Positions 26,077 through 36,204 are shown, counted from the stretch's first letter. The stretch: 58,326 nt of DNA from an uncultured Collinsella sp. (GCA_934647195.1 CAKUFD010000011.1:1-58326); one strand, 5' to 3'. Notes: generated from the sequence alone by a model not told the origin. Translations and numbers: made by a program.

Positions 26077-27339
26077 ATGATTGATACTTCTCAGCTCACC
26101 GAATCCGATCTTTCGGCTCGTCTGGTCCCTGTCGCCCTTGGCGGAGAGATCATGTCCTATGGCTTTGCCCGTTGCTTCCATGAGGCGTATGGCGTGAAGA
26201 CGATGGTCATCTCGGCCGTCGATGTCAAGGTCACGTCCTCGAGCAACCTGGTTGACTATCGCGTCGTTCCCGCCATGGGGCAGGGCGACGATGCGATCAT
26301 GGACTTCCTGCGCGAGCTCGGTGCCGAACTCGCGGCGGCGGGGAAGGTGGCAATCATCTTTGGCAGCGCCGACTGGCATGCGCGCATCCTCTCTCAAAAC
26401 AAGGAAGAGCTTTCCCAGTGGTTTGCTGTTCCGTATAACGATTTCGACCTGCTCGACGACATCACGCAGAAGGAGCGCTTCTACGCAATCTGCGAGGAGT
26501 TGGGTATCGATTACCCCAAAACCTGGACATTTGATTGCTCGGACCCGGATATTGTGATCGATGCCGAGTCCTTCACCTATCCGCTCATCGCGAAGCCCTC
26601 CAACTCTGCTCGTTACGACCTGATGGATTTTCCGGGCAAAGAGAAGGTTTATGAGGTTCAGGCTCCCGCCGACCTGCTGCGTATCTTTGACCTGCTGCGC
26701 GAGGCGGGTTACGACCGCGAGCTCGTCGTCCAAGATTTCATCCCCGGCGATGATGATGCCCTGCGCTCCCTTACGACGTTTTCCGATGCCTCGGGTGATG
26801 TGCGCGTCGTGTCCGGCGGTCGCGTGGTGCTGCAAGATCATTCTCCGGCGCGCATCGGTAACCCGATGTGCATCTTGCCCGAGCGCGTCGAGCGCATCAT
26901 CGAGGATGCCAAGCGCTTTTGCAAGCACGTTGGCTACCGTGGCTTTGGCAACTTCGATATCAAATACGATTCGCGCGACGGCTCCTATAAGTTCTTTGAA
27001 ATCAATACGCGCCCCGGCCGCAACACGTACTACGTTGCCCAGGGCGGTGCGAATATCGCTCGCCTTCTTGTAGATGAGTACATCTTGCATCGTGAGATTC
27101 CTTATCAGGAGGCATACGGCGACACGCTGTACACCTGCGTGCCTAAGAAGGTTATCGAGCGTCACGTTTCAAACCAGGAGCTGCGTGACGAGGTCTTGGG
27201 CATGTATCGCAGCGGCCATGCGGGATATCCGTATGACAACCCTCGTGACACTTTTGCCCATAAGCTCTATGCGCGCGTGACGTACATGCACCAGGTGCAG
27301 AAGTTCGACCGTTTTATGGGCTCCAGCAAGAACGCTTAG
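26077..27339 (+). CDS. ATP-grasp carboxylate-amine ligase, D-aspartate-ligase-like
   Basis: 420 residues. The N-terminal domain starts with a PVALGGEIMSYGFAR dinucleotide-like strand, then an ATP-grasp domain with IAKPSNSARY (ATP-binding Lys), ELVVQDFIPGDDDALR and the metal-binding FEINTRPGRN. The overall plan resembles the COG3919-type ligases that include enterococcal D-aspartate ligase, which adds D-Asp to the lysine side chain of the UDP-MurNAc-pentapeptide. With the FemAB-like neighbour this suggests cross-bridge building; the true amino acid is inference. The ribosome site is weak. It ends 3 bases before uvrC. Confidence 0.82.
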   Translation: MIDTSQLTESDLSARLVPVALGGEIMSYGFARCFHEAYGVKTMVISAVDVKVTSSSNLVDYRVVPAMGQGDDAIMDFLRELGAELAAAGKVAIIFGSADWHARILSQNKEELSQWFAVPYNDFDLLDDITQKERFYAICEELGIDYPKTWTFDCSDPDIVIDAESFTYPLIAKPSNSARYDLMDFPGKEKVYEVQAPADLLRIFDLLREAGYDRELVVQDFIPGDDDALRSLTTFSDASGDVRVVSGGRVVLQDHSPARIGNPMCILPERVERIIEDAKRFCKHVGYRGFGNFDIKYDSRDGSYKFFEINTRPGRNTYYVAQGGANIARLLVDEYILHREIPYQEAYGDTLYTCVPKKVIERHVSNQELRDEVLGMYRSGHAGYPYDNPRDTFAHKLYARVTYMHQVQKFDRFMGSSKNA

Positions 27340-27342
27340 CCT

Positions 27343-29346
27343 ATGTCTGAGCCGGATGCCGGCGCGGCACGTCCGCGCATATCCTCCGCGCTTGATGCGC
27401 GAGCTGCGCACGAGCACGTGAGTGCGTCTGCCAACGGCGCCCCCTCGCTCGCCGAGCAGGTGGCGCACGTTCCGACCGATCCGGGCTGCTATCTGTGGAA
27501 AGACGCTGCTGGTGAAGTCATCTACGTGGGCAAGGCCAAAAACCTTCGCGCGCGCATGAAGCAGTACGTGACGCTGAGCGATGATCGCCAAAAGATTCCC
27601 CTCATGATGCAGCTGGTGGCGTCATTCGACTATGTGGTGGTTCAAAGCGAGCATGAAGCGCTCGTTTTGGAGCGCAACCTCATTGAGCAGTACCATCCGT
27701 ATTTCAATGTCGACTTCAAGGACGACAAGAGCTACCCCTACATCGCCGTCACGCATGGCGATGTCTTTCCTGCTATCAAGTACACGCGCGAGCGCCATCG
27801 AGCGGGCACGCGCTACTTTGGCCCCTATACCGATGCGCGGGCTGCGCGCGAGATGATCGACACCCTGCGCAAGGTCGTGCCCATCTGCAACGCTTCCTGC
27901 GCGGGTTGGAAGTACGTGCGTCGCTTGCTTGAGAAACATCCTGCCGACAGCGATGTTATCGAGCTTGTTTGCGCCGAGAAGGGTCGTCCTTGCTTTGATT
28001 ACCATGTGGGCCGCGGTCCGGGTGTCTGCGCAGGCATGATTGGGCGCGAGGAGTATGCCAAGAACGTTCATCGCGTGGAGCGCTTTCTTTCGGGCAAGCG
28101 CCGCGAGCTGATTGACGAGCTCAAAGACGATATGGCAGCAGCCGCTGCCGAGCTGGATTTTGAGCGCGCCGGGCGCATCAAACGCCGGCTCGAAGTCATC
28201 AACGGTCTTGACGACCGCCAGCAGGTGGTGTTTCCCACAAGTGTGGATATCGACTTGATCGGTTTCTACCGCGAGGAGACCATCGCGGGCGCCTGCGTTT
28301 TCGTGGTGCGTGAGGGCCGCACGGTCCGTACCTGCGAGTTCATTTTGGACAAGGGCCTTGATGTTGACGAGGAAGAGCTCGTCTCCGGATTCGTCAAGCG
28401 CTACTACAATGAGACCTCGGATATCCCTGCGGAAGTCGATGTTGCCTGCGATGTGGAGGATGCTCAGGTTATCAGTGAGTGGCTGAGCCAAAAGCGCGGG
28501 CGTAAATGCGTCCTGCATCGTCCTCAGCGCGGTGAGAAGCATCGGCTGATGGCGATGTGCGTGCGCAATGCCCGTCATGCGCTTATGCGCTATATGATGC
28601 GCACCGGCTATTCCGACGACCGTACCAACCAAGCGCTGCTGCAGTTGGAAAGCGCGCTTGCACTCGATGCGCCACCGCTTCGTATCGAATGCTTCGATAT
28701 CTCGACCATCCACGGCAAGTTCACGGTGGCATCGATGGTGGTGTTCACCAACGGGCATGCCGACAAGAGCCAGTACCGACGCTTCAAGATTCGAGCGGAG
28801 CTTGACGAGGCAAACGACTTCGTGTCGATGTCTGAGGTGCTGGGGCGTCGCTACGCGCCCGAGCGTATGGCTGATGAGCGCTTTGGCTCGCGGCCCGATC
28901 TGCTCGTGGTCGACGGCGGAAAACCGCAGCTCACGGCCGCCATAAATCAGCTCGAGGCTCTGGGTCTCGACATTCCCGTCTGCGGTCTTGCCAAGGCCGA
29001 TGAGGAGGTTTTCGTGCCCTGGGACGATACGCCCGTGGTGCTCCCTACGGGTTCTGCCTCGCTCTATCTCATCAAGCAGGTGCGCGATGAGTCCCATCGC
29101 TTTGCCATCACGTTCCATCGCGAGTTGCGTGACAAGGCGATGACGGTTTCGATTCTTGACGAGGTCGAGGGCGTAGGACCCACGCGTAAGAAGGCCATCA
29201 TGCGTCATTTTGGGTCCATGAAGCGCCTGCGCGCGGCGAGCGTCGAAGAGATTGCCCAAGTGCGAGGGGTTCCCGCCGACGTTGCCCAAGCGGTCTATGA
29301 CACGCTGCGTGCGTGGGGGAGAGATGGGGGCGAACAAGAGGCGTAG
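27343..29346 (+). CDS. uvrC: Excinuclease ABC subunit C
   Basis: 667 residues. Dual-incision nuclease of nucleotide excision repair. GIY-YIG domain from about residue 45 (PGCYLWKDAAGEVIYVGKAKNLRARM) makes the 3' cut. The UVR motif (AAAAELDFERAGRIKRRLE) contacts UvrB. An RNase-H-like domain (IECFDISTIHGKFTVASMVVF; LLVVDGGKPQL) makes the 5' cut, and C-terminal helix-hairpin-helix repeats bind DNA. The first 36 residues precede the usual UvrC start and may be an extension or a mis-start; no good internal site was seen. rapZ and whiA follow, a conserved order in Gram-positives. Confidence 0.95.
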   Translation: MSEPDAGAARPRISSALDARAAHEHVSASANGAPSLAEQVAHVPTDPGCYLWKDAAGEVIYVGKAKNLRARMKQYVTLSDDRQKIPLMMQLVASFDYVVVQSEHEALVLERNLIEQYHPYFNVDFKDDKSYPYIAVTHGDVFPAIKYTRERHRAGTRYFGPYTDARAAREMIDTLRKVVPICNASCAGWKYVRRLLEKHPADSDVIELVCAEKGRPCFDYHVGRGPGVCAGMIGREEYAKNVHRVERFLSGKRRELIDELKDDMAAAAAELDFERAGRIKRRLEVINGLDDRQQVVFPTSVDIDLIGFYREETIAGACVFVVREGRTVRTCEFILDKGLDVDEEELVSGFVKRYYNETSDIPAEVDVACDVEDAQVISEWLSQKRGRKCVLHRPQRGEKHRLMAMCVRNARHALMRYMMRTGYSDDRTNQALLQLESALALDAPPLRIECFDISTIHGKFTVASMVVFTNGHADKSQYRRFKIRAELDEANDFVSMSEVLGRRYAPERMADERFGSRPDLLVVDGGKPQLTAAINQLEALGLDIPVCGLAKADEEVFVPWDDTPVVLPTGSASLYLIKQVRDESHRFAITFHRELRDKAMTVSILDEVEGVGPTRKKAIMRHFGSMKRLRAASVEEIAQVRGVPADVAQAVYDTLRAWGRDGGEQEA

Positions 29347-29426
29347 CCCGCTTCGCGCGGGCGCCGTTGCCCTTGCGGCGCCTTGCTATACTGGTCGATA
29401 GTTGGATACAACAGGGAGGCGCTCTT

Positions 29427-30347
29427 ATGCCCGCAAGAGATGATATTACCGCGCAGGAACTTGCCGACCGCATACCGGACATCGTGATTATCACCGGCAT
29501 GGCGGGCTCCGGTCGCACTCAGGCGATGCATGTCTTTGAAGACATGGGTTACTTCTGCATCGACAATCTGCCCCCGCGCCTCATCTTGCAGCTGGCGGAG
29601 CTCGTGGGCATCAATGCGGGCATCGGGCGTCACCTGGCGGTCACTTGCGACCTGCGCAGCCAGGGCCTGTTCGACGAGCTGCTGGATACCATCCGCACGC
29701 TCGAAGATCACGAGATGAGTTGCAAGATCGTCTTTCTCGATGCTTCCGACGAGGTGTTGATTCGTCGCTACAGCGAGAACCGCCGCCGTCATCCTCTCGT
29801 TATGTCCGGCGAATCGACCGTCGACGCCATCCAGCGCGAGCGCGTGCAGCTCGAGAGCATCAAAGATCGTGCCGACATGGTGATCGACACGAGCCGCATG
29901 CGCACTTCCAGCTTGCGTAACAAGCTGCGTATGGCCTTCTCTGAGATTCCCGATCAGCAGCTTATGGATGTGCACGTCTTTTCCTTTGGGTTCAAGCACG
30001 GCCTGCCGGTTGAGGCCGATCTTATGATCGACGTGCGCTTCCTGCCCAACCCGTATTACGATCCCGAGATGCGCACGATGACCGGCCTGGATTCCAGGGT
30101 GTCTTCCTTTGTGCTCGAGCATCCCAAGACCAAGGAGTTTTTGGATGCCTGGTTCCGCCTGCTGGATGCCGTGATGCCGGGCTACGTTGCGGAAGGGAAG
30201 CCCCAGCTCTCCATTGCCGTTGGCTGCACGGGCGGTCAGCACCGTTCTGTGGCGATTGCCGAGGCGACTGCGCGCTACCTCGAGCGCCAACAGTATCACG
30301 TGAGCATTTCCCACCGCGATCTTCCACGTGCAAATACAGCAAGTTAG
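29427..30347 (+). CDS. rapZ: RapZ/YvcJ-family nucleotide-binding protein
   Basis: 306 residues. Walker A is GMAGSGRT (about residues 24-31), with Arg where many homologues have Lys; Arg is, as I recall, common in actinobacterial members. The FEDMGYFCIDNLPP block and the C-terminal HGLPVEADLMIDVRFLPNP and GCTGGQHRSV segments identify the family, which binds RNA or UDP-GlcNAc-linked signals in other bacteria. Start ATG with GGGAGG upstream; an upstream open frame overlaps uvrC and is rejected. A TATACT hexamer at 29387 may be a -10 element for rapZ-whiA. Confidence 0.94.
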   Translation: MPARDDITAQELADRIPDIVIITGMAGSGRTQAMHVFEDMGYFCIDNLPPRLILQLAELVGINAGIGRHLAVTCDLRSQGLFDELLDTIRTLEDHEMSCKIVFLDASDEVLIRRYSENRRRHPLVMSGESTVDAIQRERVQLESIKDRADMVIDTSRMRTSSLRNKLRMAFSEIPDQQLMDVHVFSFGFKHGLPVEADLMIDVRFLPNPYYDPEMRTMTGLDSRVSSFVLEHPKTKEFLDAWFRLLDAVMPGYVAEGKPQLSIAVGCTGGQHRSVAIAEATARYLERQQYHVSISHRDLPRANTAS

Positions 30348-30417
30348 GTGCAGACATCACGATGCATTGCCATATAGATACTCTTTGCGTCCTCTCTGTT
30401 TCCCAAAGGGAGGCGAC

Positions 30418-31356
30418 ATGTCGTTTACCGCCGAGGTGAGAGACGAGCTCGCACGTTGCGAGCCTTCTTGCGAATACTGCGATTTGGCGACGCTTGCCGC
30501 GCTCGCGCGCGTTTGCGGAACGCTCGTTGCCGGCTCCGGAGGGTATCGCCTGCAGGTGGCAACCGAAACTGGTGCCGTCGCTCGCACCATGATCGGCCTC
30601 ACCCATAAGATCTTGAAGCTTAAAACCGAGTTCACGGTGCGCAAGTCCGTGCTGCATCGCGTGCGTAACTATCTGATCGTCCTGCCCGATCAGCCCGATC
30701 TTGAAAAAGCTCTTGTCCTGTTGGGCATTCTCGATCGCCAGGGAAATCTGGTGGCGGGTATTCCCCACCATGCGGTTGCGCGCGATTGCTGCCGTCTTGC
30801 CTATATTCGCGGCGCGTTGATCGCGGGCGGTTTCGTGGCCGATCCCCGCGGCGACTTTCATCTTGAGATCGCCGTGACGGGTGAGCAGTTCGCCTATGCC
30901 CTGGCCGATCTGATCTGTCAGGTGGGTATCCATGCGCGCGTGAACCGTCGTCGGTCAAGCTACGCCGTGTACGTCAAGAGCGCCGAGGACGTACGCAATC
31001 TGCTGCATATCGTGGGTGCACGTCGGTGTGTTGAGGATATCGAGGACGTGCGCGCCATGAAGTCGGTTAAAAACGACGTGAATCGGCTGGTGAATGCCGA
31101 GCTTGCCAACCAGGGGAGGAGCGCCGGAGCGGCACAACGTCAGCTTGAGCTCATCGAGCAGCTGAAGCGGCTGGGACTGCGAGACAATTTGCCGCGCGCG
31201 CTTGCCGATTTCTGCGACCTGCGCGAGGCGCACCCCGATTTGTCTCTTCGCGACCTCGGCGAGGCGGCCCAGCCGCCACTTTCAAAATCAGCTCTGTATC
31301 ATCGTGTGCTTCGTTTGGAGAAGCTCGTTGCCGACTTATCAGGTAAAACGCAGTAG
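30418..31356 (+). CDS. whiA: Sporulation/cell-division regulator WhiA
   Basis: 312 residues. N-terminal homing-endonuclease-like (LAGLIDADG) domain lacking catalytic function, and a C-terminal helix-turn-helix domain with the NVNRLVNAELAN and SLRDLGEAAQPPLSKSALYHRVLRL blocks typical of WhiA. DNA-binding regulator; in non-sporulating Gram-positives it affects cell division and chromosome segregation. Start set by AAGGGAGG. It follows rapZ by 70 bases, and the glycolytic operon is downstream after a separate promoter-like gap. Confidence 0.95.
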   Translation: MSFTAEVRDELARCEPSCEYCDLATLAALARVCGTLVAGSGGYRLQVATETGAVARTMIGLTHKILKLKTEFTVRKSVLHRVRNYLIVLPDQPDLEKALVLLGILDRQGNLVAGIPHHAVARDCCRLAYIRGALIAGGFVADPRGDFHLEIAVTGEQFAYALADLICQVGIHARVNRRRSSYAVYVKSAEDVRNLLHIVGARRCVEDIEDVRAMKSVKNDVNRLVNAELANQGRSAGAAQRQLELIEQLKRLGLRDNLPRALADFCDLREAHPDLSLRDLGEAAQPPLSKSALYHRVLRLEKLVADLSGKTQ

Positions 31357-31492
31357 ATAAGCGGGCTCTGTATGGATTTCGCGATGTTGAAACGCTTCAA
31401 AGTAATGAAAAACGCGGAATCTCGCCAATGACGCTACTACCGCGATTGAAAAAAGGTATATTCAGTGAGTGGTTAGTTTGTGGGCCCGAGCG

Positions 31493-31510
31493 GCAGGCAA
31501 AAGAGCCTGC
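31493..31510 (+). promoter_or_regulatory. Leader hairpin of gap
   Basis: GCAGGC (31493-31498) pairs with GCCTGC (31505-31510); outside it GGGCC/GGCC tracts can extend the fold. It lies 24 bases before the gap start. A TATATT hexamer at about 31457 could be the -10 element; no good -35 was seen. Confidence 0.4.
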
Positions 31511-31534
31511 GGGGCCTAACGAAAGGAGACACGC

Positions 31535-32560
31535 ATGGCAGTAAAGGTTGCTATCAACGGCTTCGGTCGCATCGGTCGTCTGGCCTTCCGTCAGATGTTC
31601 GGTCATGAGGGCTCCGAGATCGTTGCTATCAACGACCTCACCTCTCCCGATATGCTCGCTTACCTGCTGAAGTACGATTCCACGCAGGGCAACTACAGCC
31701 GCGATCACGAGGTTGTCGCCGGTGAGGATTCCATCACCGTCGATGGCAAGACCATCAAGATCTACAAGGAGGCCGACGCCAACAACCTTCCTTGGGGCGA
31801 CCTCGACGTCGACGTCGTGCTCGAGTGCACCGGCTTCTACACCAGCAAGGAGAAGGCTCAGGCCCACATCAACGCTGGCGCCAAGAAGGTCGTCATCTCC
31901 GCTCCCGCTGGCAACGACCTGCCCACCATCGTTTACAACGTCAACCATGAGCAGCTCACCGCTGATGACAACATCATCTCCGCTGCTTCCTGCACCACCA
32001 ACTGCCTTGCTCCGATGGCCAAGGGTCTGAACGACTTCGCTCCCATCGTCTCCGGCATCATGACCACCATCCACGCTTGGACTGGCGACCAGATGCCTCT
32101 CGACGGCCCGCAGCGCAAGGGCAACAAGCGTCGTTCCCGCGCTTGCGCCGTCAACATCGTCCCCAACTCCACCGGTGCTGCTAAGGCTATCGGCCTGGTT
32201 CTCCCCGAGCTCAACGGCAAGCTGATCGGTGCCGCCCAGCGCGTTCCGACCCCGACCGGCTCCCTCACCAACCTCTACGCCGTCGTTGACAAGACCGTCA
32301 CCGTCGAGGAGGTCAACGCTGCTATGAAGGCTTACGCCGAGACCATCTCCGAGACCTTCGGTTACAACGAGGACGACATCGTCTCCACCGACATCATCGG
32401 TGAGACCCACGGTTCCATCTTCGACGCCACCCAGACCATGGTTCAGGACCTCGGCAACGGCCAGTCCCTCGTCCAGGTCACCTCTTGGTACGACAACGAG
32501 AACTCCTACACCTCCCAGATGGTCCGCACCATCAAGTACTTCGAGAAGTTCGTTGCTTAA
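31535..32560 (+). CDS. gap: Glyceraldehyde-3-phosphate dehydrogenase, type I
   Basis: 341 residues. Oxidises glyceraldehyde-3-phosphate to 1,3-bisphosphoglycerate with NAD. NAD-binding [14 protein letters not shown] at the N-terminus; catalytic C153 in [12 protein letters not shown]; the C-terminal [14 protein letters not shown] block is typical. Strong GAAAGGAG ribosome site. Codon choice is markedly biased (almost all C-ending), as expected of a highly expressed gene. First gene of the glycolytic cluster, separated from pgk by a terminator-like hairpin. Confidence 0.98.
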   Translation: MAVKVAINGFGRIGRLAFRQMFGHEGSEIVAINDLTSPDMLAYLLKYDSTQGNYSRDHEVVAGEDSITVDGKTIKIYKEADANNLPWGDLDVDVVLECTGFYTSKEKAQAHINAGAKKVVISAPAGNDLPTIVYNVNHEQLTADDNIISAASCTTNCLAPMAKGLNDFAPIVSGIMTTIHAWTGDQMPLDGPQRKGNKRRSRACAVNIVPNSTGAAKAIGLVLPELNGKLIGAAQRVPTPTGSLTNLYAVVDKTVTVEEVNAAMKAYAETISETFGYNEDDIVSTDIIGETHGSIFDATQTMVQDLGNGQSLVQVTSWYDNENSYTSQMVRTIKYFEKFVA

Positions 32561-32598
32561 GTTGAGCTTCGACACTTTACGTAAGTAGCGTCAGGTGA

Positions 32599-32640
32599 GG
32601 CGCGGCCCTGTGGCGTCATGCCTCGAGGCCGCGCCTTTTT
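32599..32640 (+). terminator. Terminator or attenuator between gap and pgk
   Basis: GGCGCGGCC (32599-32607) pairs exactly with GGCCGCGCC (32627-32635), followed by TTTTT. It probably lets only part of transcription from gap continue into pgk. Confidence 0.85.
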
Positions 32641-32685
32641 GCATCGTGCCGACCGGCACGCTTTTAAGAGAAAGGTAGAAGGCAC

Positions 32686-33882
32686 ATGGCTTTCACCAAG
32701 AAGACTGTTCGCGACGTCGAGGTCGACGGCAAGCGCGTTTTGTGCCGCGTTGACTTCAACGTGCCCCTGAAGGACGGCGTCGTTGGCGATACCACCCGTA
32801 TCGTCGCCGCTCTGCCCACCATCAAGTACCTCGTCGAGCACAACGCTCGCGTCATCCTCATGAGCCACCTCGGTCGTCCCAAGGGCGACGGCCCTCAGCC
32901 CGAGCTCTCGCTCGCTCCCGTTGCCGCCAAGCTTGCCGAGCTCTCCGGCTTCGATGTCGCCTTCGTCGACGACACCTATGGCCAGAAGGCAGCTGACGCC
33001 GTGGCCGCCCTCGAGCCGGGCAAGATCCTCGTGCTCGAGAACGTTCGCTTCGACAAGCGCGAGAAGAAGAACGATCCCGAGATCGCCAAGACCCTTGCCT
33101 CTTATGGCGACATCTTTGTCCTCGACGCCTTTGGCACGGCTCACCGCGCCCAGGGTTCCGTCGTGGGCCCCGCTGCCTACATCCCGGCAGTCGCCGGCTT
33201 CCTGCTGGAGAAGGAGGTCTCCACGTTGGGCGGCCTGTTCTCCGAGCCCAAGCGCCCCTTCGTCGCCATCCTCGGCGGCTCCAAGGTCTCCGACAAGATC
33301 GGCGTGATCGACCGCCTGCTCGACTCCGCTGACACCGTCATCGTCGGCGGCGGCATGGCTTACACCTTCTCCAAGGCTCAGGGTGGCCACATCGGTAACT
33401 CCCTGTGCGAGGACGACTGGTGCGACCGCGCTCTCGAGATGCTCGACAAGGCCAAGAAGAACGGCGTCGAGTTCCTGCTCCCCATCGACAACGTGACCGC
33501 TGACGCCTTCTCCGAGGATGCCAATACCCAGGTTGCCAAGACCGGCGAGATCGCCGACGGCTGGGAGGGCCTCGACATCGGTCCCGAGACCGAGAAGCTC
33601 TTTGCCGACGCCATCGCTAAGGCTAAGACCGTCTTCTGGAACGGCCCCTGCGGCGTGTTCGAGATGGACAAGTTCGCTCACGGCACCAAGGCTATCGCCG
33701 AGGCCATCGCTGCGAACCAGGATTGCGACTCCGTCATCGGCGGCGGCGACTCTGTTGCTGCTGTCAACAAGTTTGGCCTGGCCGACAAGATGACCTTCAT
33801 CTCTACCGGCGGCGGCGCTTCCATGCAGCTCGTCGAGGGTAAGCCCCTTCCCGGAGTGGAGGCGCTGAACGATGCCGAGTAA
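32686..33882 (+). CDS. pgk: Phosphoglycerate kinase
   Basis: 398 residues, standard length. Transfers phosphate from 1,3-bisphosphoglycerate to ADP. Substrate-binding RVDFNVPL near the N-terminus, SHLGRPKG, the hinge-region GGSKVSDKIGV and the C-terminal nucleotide loop GGGDSVAAV and STGGGASMQLVEG. AGAAGG lies before the ATG. The end overlaps the tpiA start by 11 bases, so the two are likely coupled. Confidence 0.98.
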   Translation: MAFTKKTVRDVEVDGKRVLCRVDFNVPLKDGVVGDTTRIVAALPTIKYLVEHNARVILMSHLGRPKGDGPQPELSLAPVAAKLAELSGFDVAFVDDTYGQKAADAVAALEPGKILVLENVRFDKREKKNDPEIAKTLASYGDIFVLDAFGTAHRAQGSVVGPAAYIPAVAGFLLEKEVSTLGGLFSEPKRPFVAILGGSKVSDKIGVIDRLLDSADTVIVGGGMAYTFSKAQGGHIGNSLCEDDWCDRALEMLDKAKKNGVEFLLPIDNVTADAFSEDANTQVAKTGEIADGWEGLDIGPETEKLFADAIAKAKTVFWNGPCGVFEMDKFAHGTKAIAEAIAANQDCDSVIGGGDSVAAVNKFGLADKMTFISTGGGASMQLVEGKPLPGVEALNDAE

Positions 33883-34642
33883 CCGCACCACCCTTATCGC
33901 CGGCAACTGGAAGATGAACAACGACGTTGCCGCTGCTGCTAAGCTCGCCGACGAGCTGGCTCAGGCTCTGCCCGAGGTTCCCGCTGGCGTCGAGGTTCTC
34001 GTCTGCCCGCCGACCATCGACATCACTACCGTGCACGATCGCATCCAGGCCGCTCCGATCGCCCTGGGCGCTCAGAACGTGTACTGGGAGGAGAAGGGCG
34101 CCTTCACCGGCGAGTCCTCCTGCGACATGCTCAAGTCCGCTGGTTGCACCTACTGCATCATCGGCCACTCCGAGCGTCGTGACTACTTCCACGAGACCGA
34201 CGAGGACGAGAACAAGAAGGCCAAGGCCCTCGTTGCCGCAGGCATCGTTCCCGTCTTCTGCTGCGGCGAGTCCCTCGAGGTTCGCGAGGCCGGCACCTAT
34301 GTCGAGCACGTTGTGAACCAGGTCAAGGCTGGCCTTGACGGTCTCGAGATCACCGATTCCGCTCAGCTTGTCGTGGCCTACGAGCCCATCTGGGCCATCG
34401 GTACCGGCAAGACCGCTACCGCCGACGACGCCCAGGAAGTCTGCGGCGCTATCCGCGAAACCCTCGTCGAGATCTTCGGCGCCGAGCTTGCCGATGGCAT
34501 CCGCGTGCTCTACGGCGGCTCCGCTAAGCCCGGCAACATCGCCGAGCTCGTGGCCAAGCCCGACGTTGACGGTGCCCTCGTGGGCGGCGCTTCGCTTAAG
34601 GCTGAGGATTTCTCCCAGATGGTCATTAAGGCAGGCGAATAG
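33872..34642 (+). CDS. tpiA: Triosephosphate isomerase
   Basis: 256 residues. Interconverts dihydroxyacetone phosphate and glyceraldehyde-3-phosphate. Lys in AGNWKMN, catalytic His in IIGHSERR, catalytic Glu in VAYEPIWAIGTG, and the phosphate-binding LYGGSAKPGN and ALVGGASL loops are all present. It starts inside the last codons of pgk and is followed by gpmI after 5 bases. Confidence 0.98.
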   Translation: MPSNRTTLIAGNWKMNNDVAAAAKLADELAQALPEVPAGVEVLVCPPTIDITTVHDRIQAAPIALGAQNVYWEEKGAFTGESSCDMLKSAGCTYCIIGHSERRDYFHETDEDENKKAKALVAAGIVPVFCCGESLEVREAGTYVEHVVNQVKAGLDGLEITDSAQLVVAYEPIWAIGTGKTATADDAQEVCGAIRETLVEIFGAELADGIRVLYGGSAKPGNIAELVAKPDVDGALVGGASLKAEDFSQMVIKAGE

Positions 34643-34647
34643 CGAAT

Positions 34648-36204
34648 ATGGCAAACCGTCATCTTCCTGCTCTCCTGGTCATCATGGACGGCTGCGGCCT
34701 GGCTCCCGCCAACGACGAGAACGCCGTTGCTTGCGCCAACCATCCGTTCCTGGATTCGCTGTACGAGAAGTATCCCCACACCACGCTCGGTGCATCCGGT
34801 GAGGACGTGGGCCTTCCCGATGGCCAGATGGGCAATTCCGAGGTGGGCCACCTCAACATCGGTGCTGGCCGCATCGTGTTCCAGGAGCTCTCCCGTATCA
34901 ACAACGCCTGCAAGGACGGCTCGCTCGAGCACAACGAGGTTCTCGTTGCCGCTATGGACGATGTGAAGGCCTCTGGCAAGACCCTGCATCTCATGGGTCT
35001 TGTTTCGCCGGGTGGCGTTCATTCCTCCATGGCGCATGCCGAGGCTCTCGTTAAGATGGCTGCCAAGCGCGGTGTCAAGTGCATTCGCGTTCACGCCTTC
35101 ATGGACGGTCGCGATGTCGACCCCAAGAGCGGTTTGGGCTACATCGACGAGTTCTCCGCGTTCCTGGCCGACGTTTCCGAGAACAACGGCTGCGATGCTC
35201 GCGTCGCTACCGTTTCCGGCCGTTACTACGCCATGGACCGTGATAACCGTTGGGAGCGCATCCAGCTCGCTTACGACGTCATCACCAAACCGTTTGACGG
35301 CGAGGCTAGCGCCCATGCGGGCATCGAGGCCTCCTATGCCGCCGATGACCGCGGTGACGAGTTCATCAAGCCGTTTGCCTGCAAGAACGAAGGTGTTGCC
35401 GATGGCGACGCCGTCATCTTCTTCAACTTCCGTCCCGACCGCGCGCGCCAGATGACCCGTGCGTTCACGGAGGCTGACTTCGACGGCTTTACGCGCGAGG
35501 TCACTCCGAAGCTCTCTCACTTCGTGACCCTCACCGAGTACGACCCGACCTTCAACGTCGAAGTCGCATTCCCCAAGACTTTCCCGCAGGAGGTCCTGGC
35601 CGACGTCATCGCCGAGAATGGTCTGAAGCAGCTTCATACCGCCGAGACCGAGAAGTACGCCCATGTGACGTTCTTCCTGAACGGTGGTATCGAGGAGCCT
35701 AAGCCCGGCGAGGAGCGCGTGCTCGTGCCGAGTCCTAAGGTCGCAACCTACGACCTCAAGCCCGAGATGAGCGCCCCCGAGGTCACCGAGAAGCTCGTCG
35801 CTGCCATCAACGAGGATCGCGCTGATTTCTACATCGTGAACTTCGCTAACTGCGACATGGTGGGCCACACCGGTGTCTTCGAGGCTGCCGTCAAGGCTGT
35901 CGAGGCCGTGGACGACGCTCTTTCCAAGGTGATTCCGGCGATTCTTGCCAAGGGCGGCTTCGCTCTGATCACCGCCGATCACGGTAACGCCGATCACATG
36001 TTTGACGTTGCCGCCGATGGCTCTAAGCATCCCTTCACGGCACACACCACCAACCGTGTGCCGTTCATCATCGTTGATGAGAAGGCCAAGCTTACCGGCA
36101 TCGAGGACGGCCGTCTTTCCGACATCGCTCCCACGATGCTCACCATGGCGGGTCTCGAGCCCTCCAAGGAGATGACGGGCCGCGTGCTCGCCACCGAGGA
36201 GTAG
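34648..36204 (+). CDS. gpmI: 2,3-bisphosphoglycerate-independent phosphoglycerate mutase
   Basis: 518 residues. Manganese-dependent alkaline-phosphatase-superfamily enzyme that converts 3- to 2-phosphoglycerate. Metal-binding Asp in IMDGCGL, phosphoserine S64 in GQMGNSEVGH, then FMDGRDVDPKSG, FNFRPDRARQMTRAF and the C-terminal TADHGNADHM metal site. Last gene of the gap-pgk-tpiA-gpmI set, ended by a strong terminator. Confidence 0.97.
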   Translation: MANRHLPALLVIMDGCGLAPANDENAVACANHPFLDSLYEKYPHTTLGASGEDVGLPDGQMGNSEVGHLNIGAGRIVFQELSRINNACKDGSLEHNEVLVAAMDDVKASGKTLHLMGLVSPGGVHSSMAHAEALVKMAAKRGVKCIRVHAFMDGRDVDPKSGLGYIDEFSAFLADVSENNGCDARVATVSGRYYAMDRDNRWERIQLAYDVITKPFDGEASAHAGIEASYAADDRGDEFIKPFACKNEGVADGDAVIFFNFRPDRARQMTRAFTEADFDGFTREVTPKLSHFVTLTEYDPTFNVEVAFPKTFPQEVLADVIAENGLKQLHTAETEKYAHVTFFLNGGIEEPKPGEERVLVPSPKVATYDLKPEMSAPEVTEKLVAAINEDRADFYIVNFANCDMVGHTGVFEAAVKAVEAVDDALSKVIPAILAKGGFALITADHGNADHMFDVAADGSKHPFTAHTTNRVPFIIVDEKAKLTGIEDGRLSDIAPTMLTMAGLEPSKEMTGRVLATEE

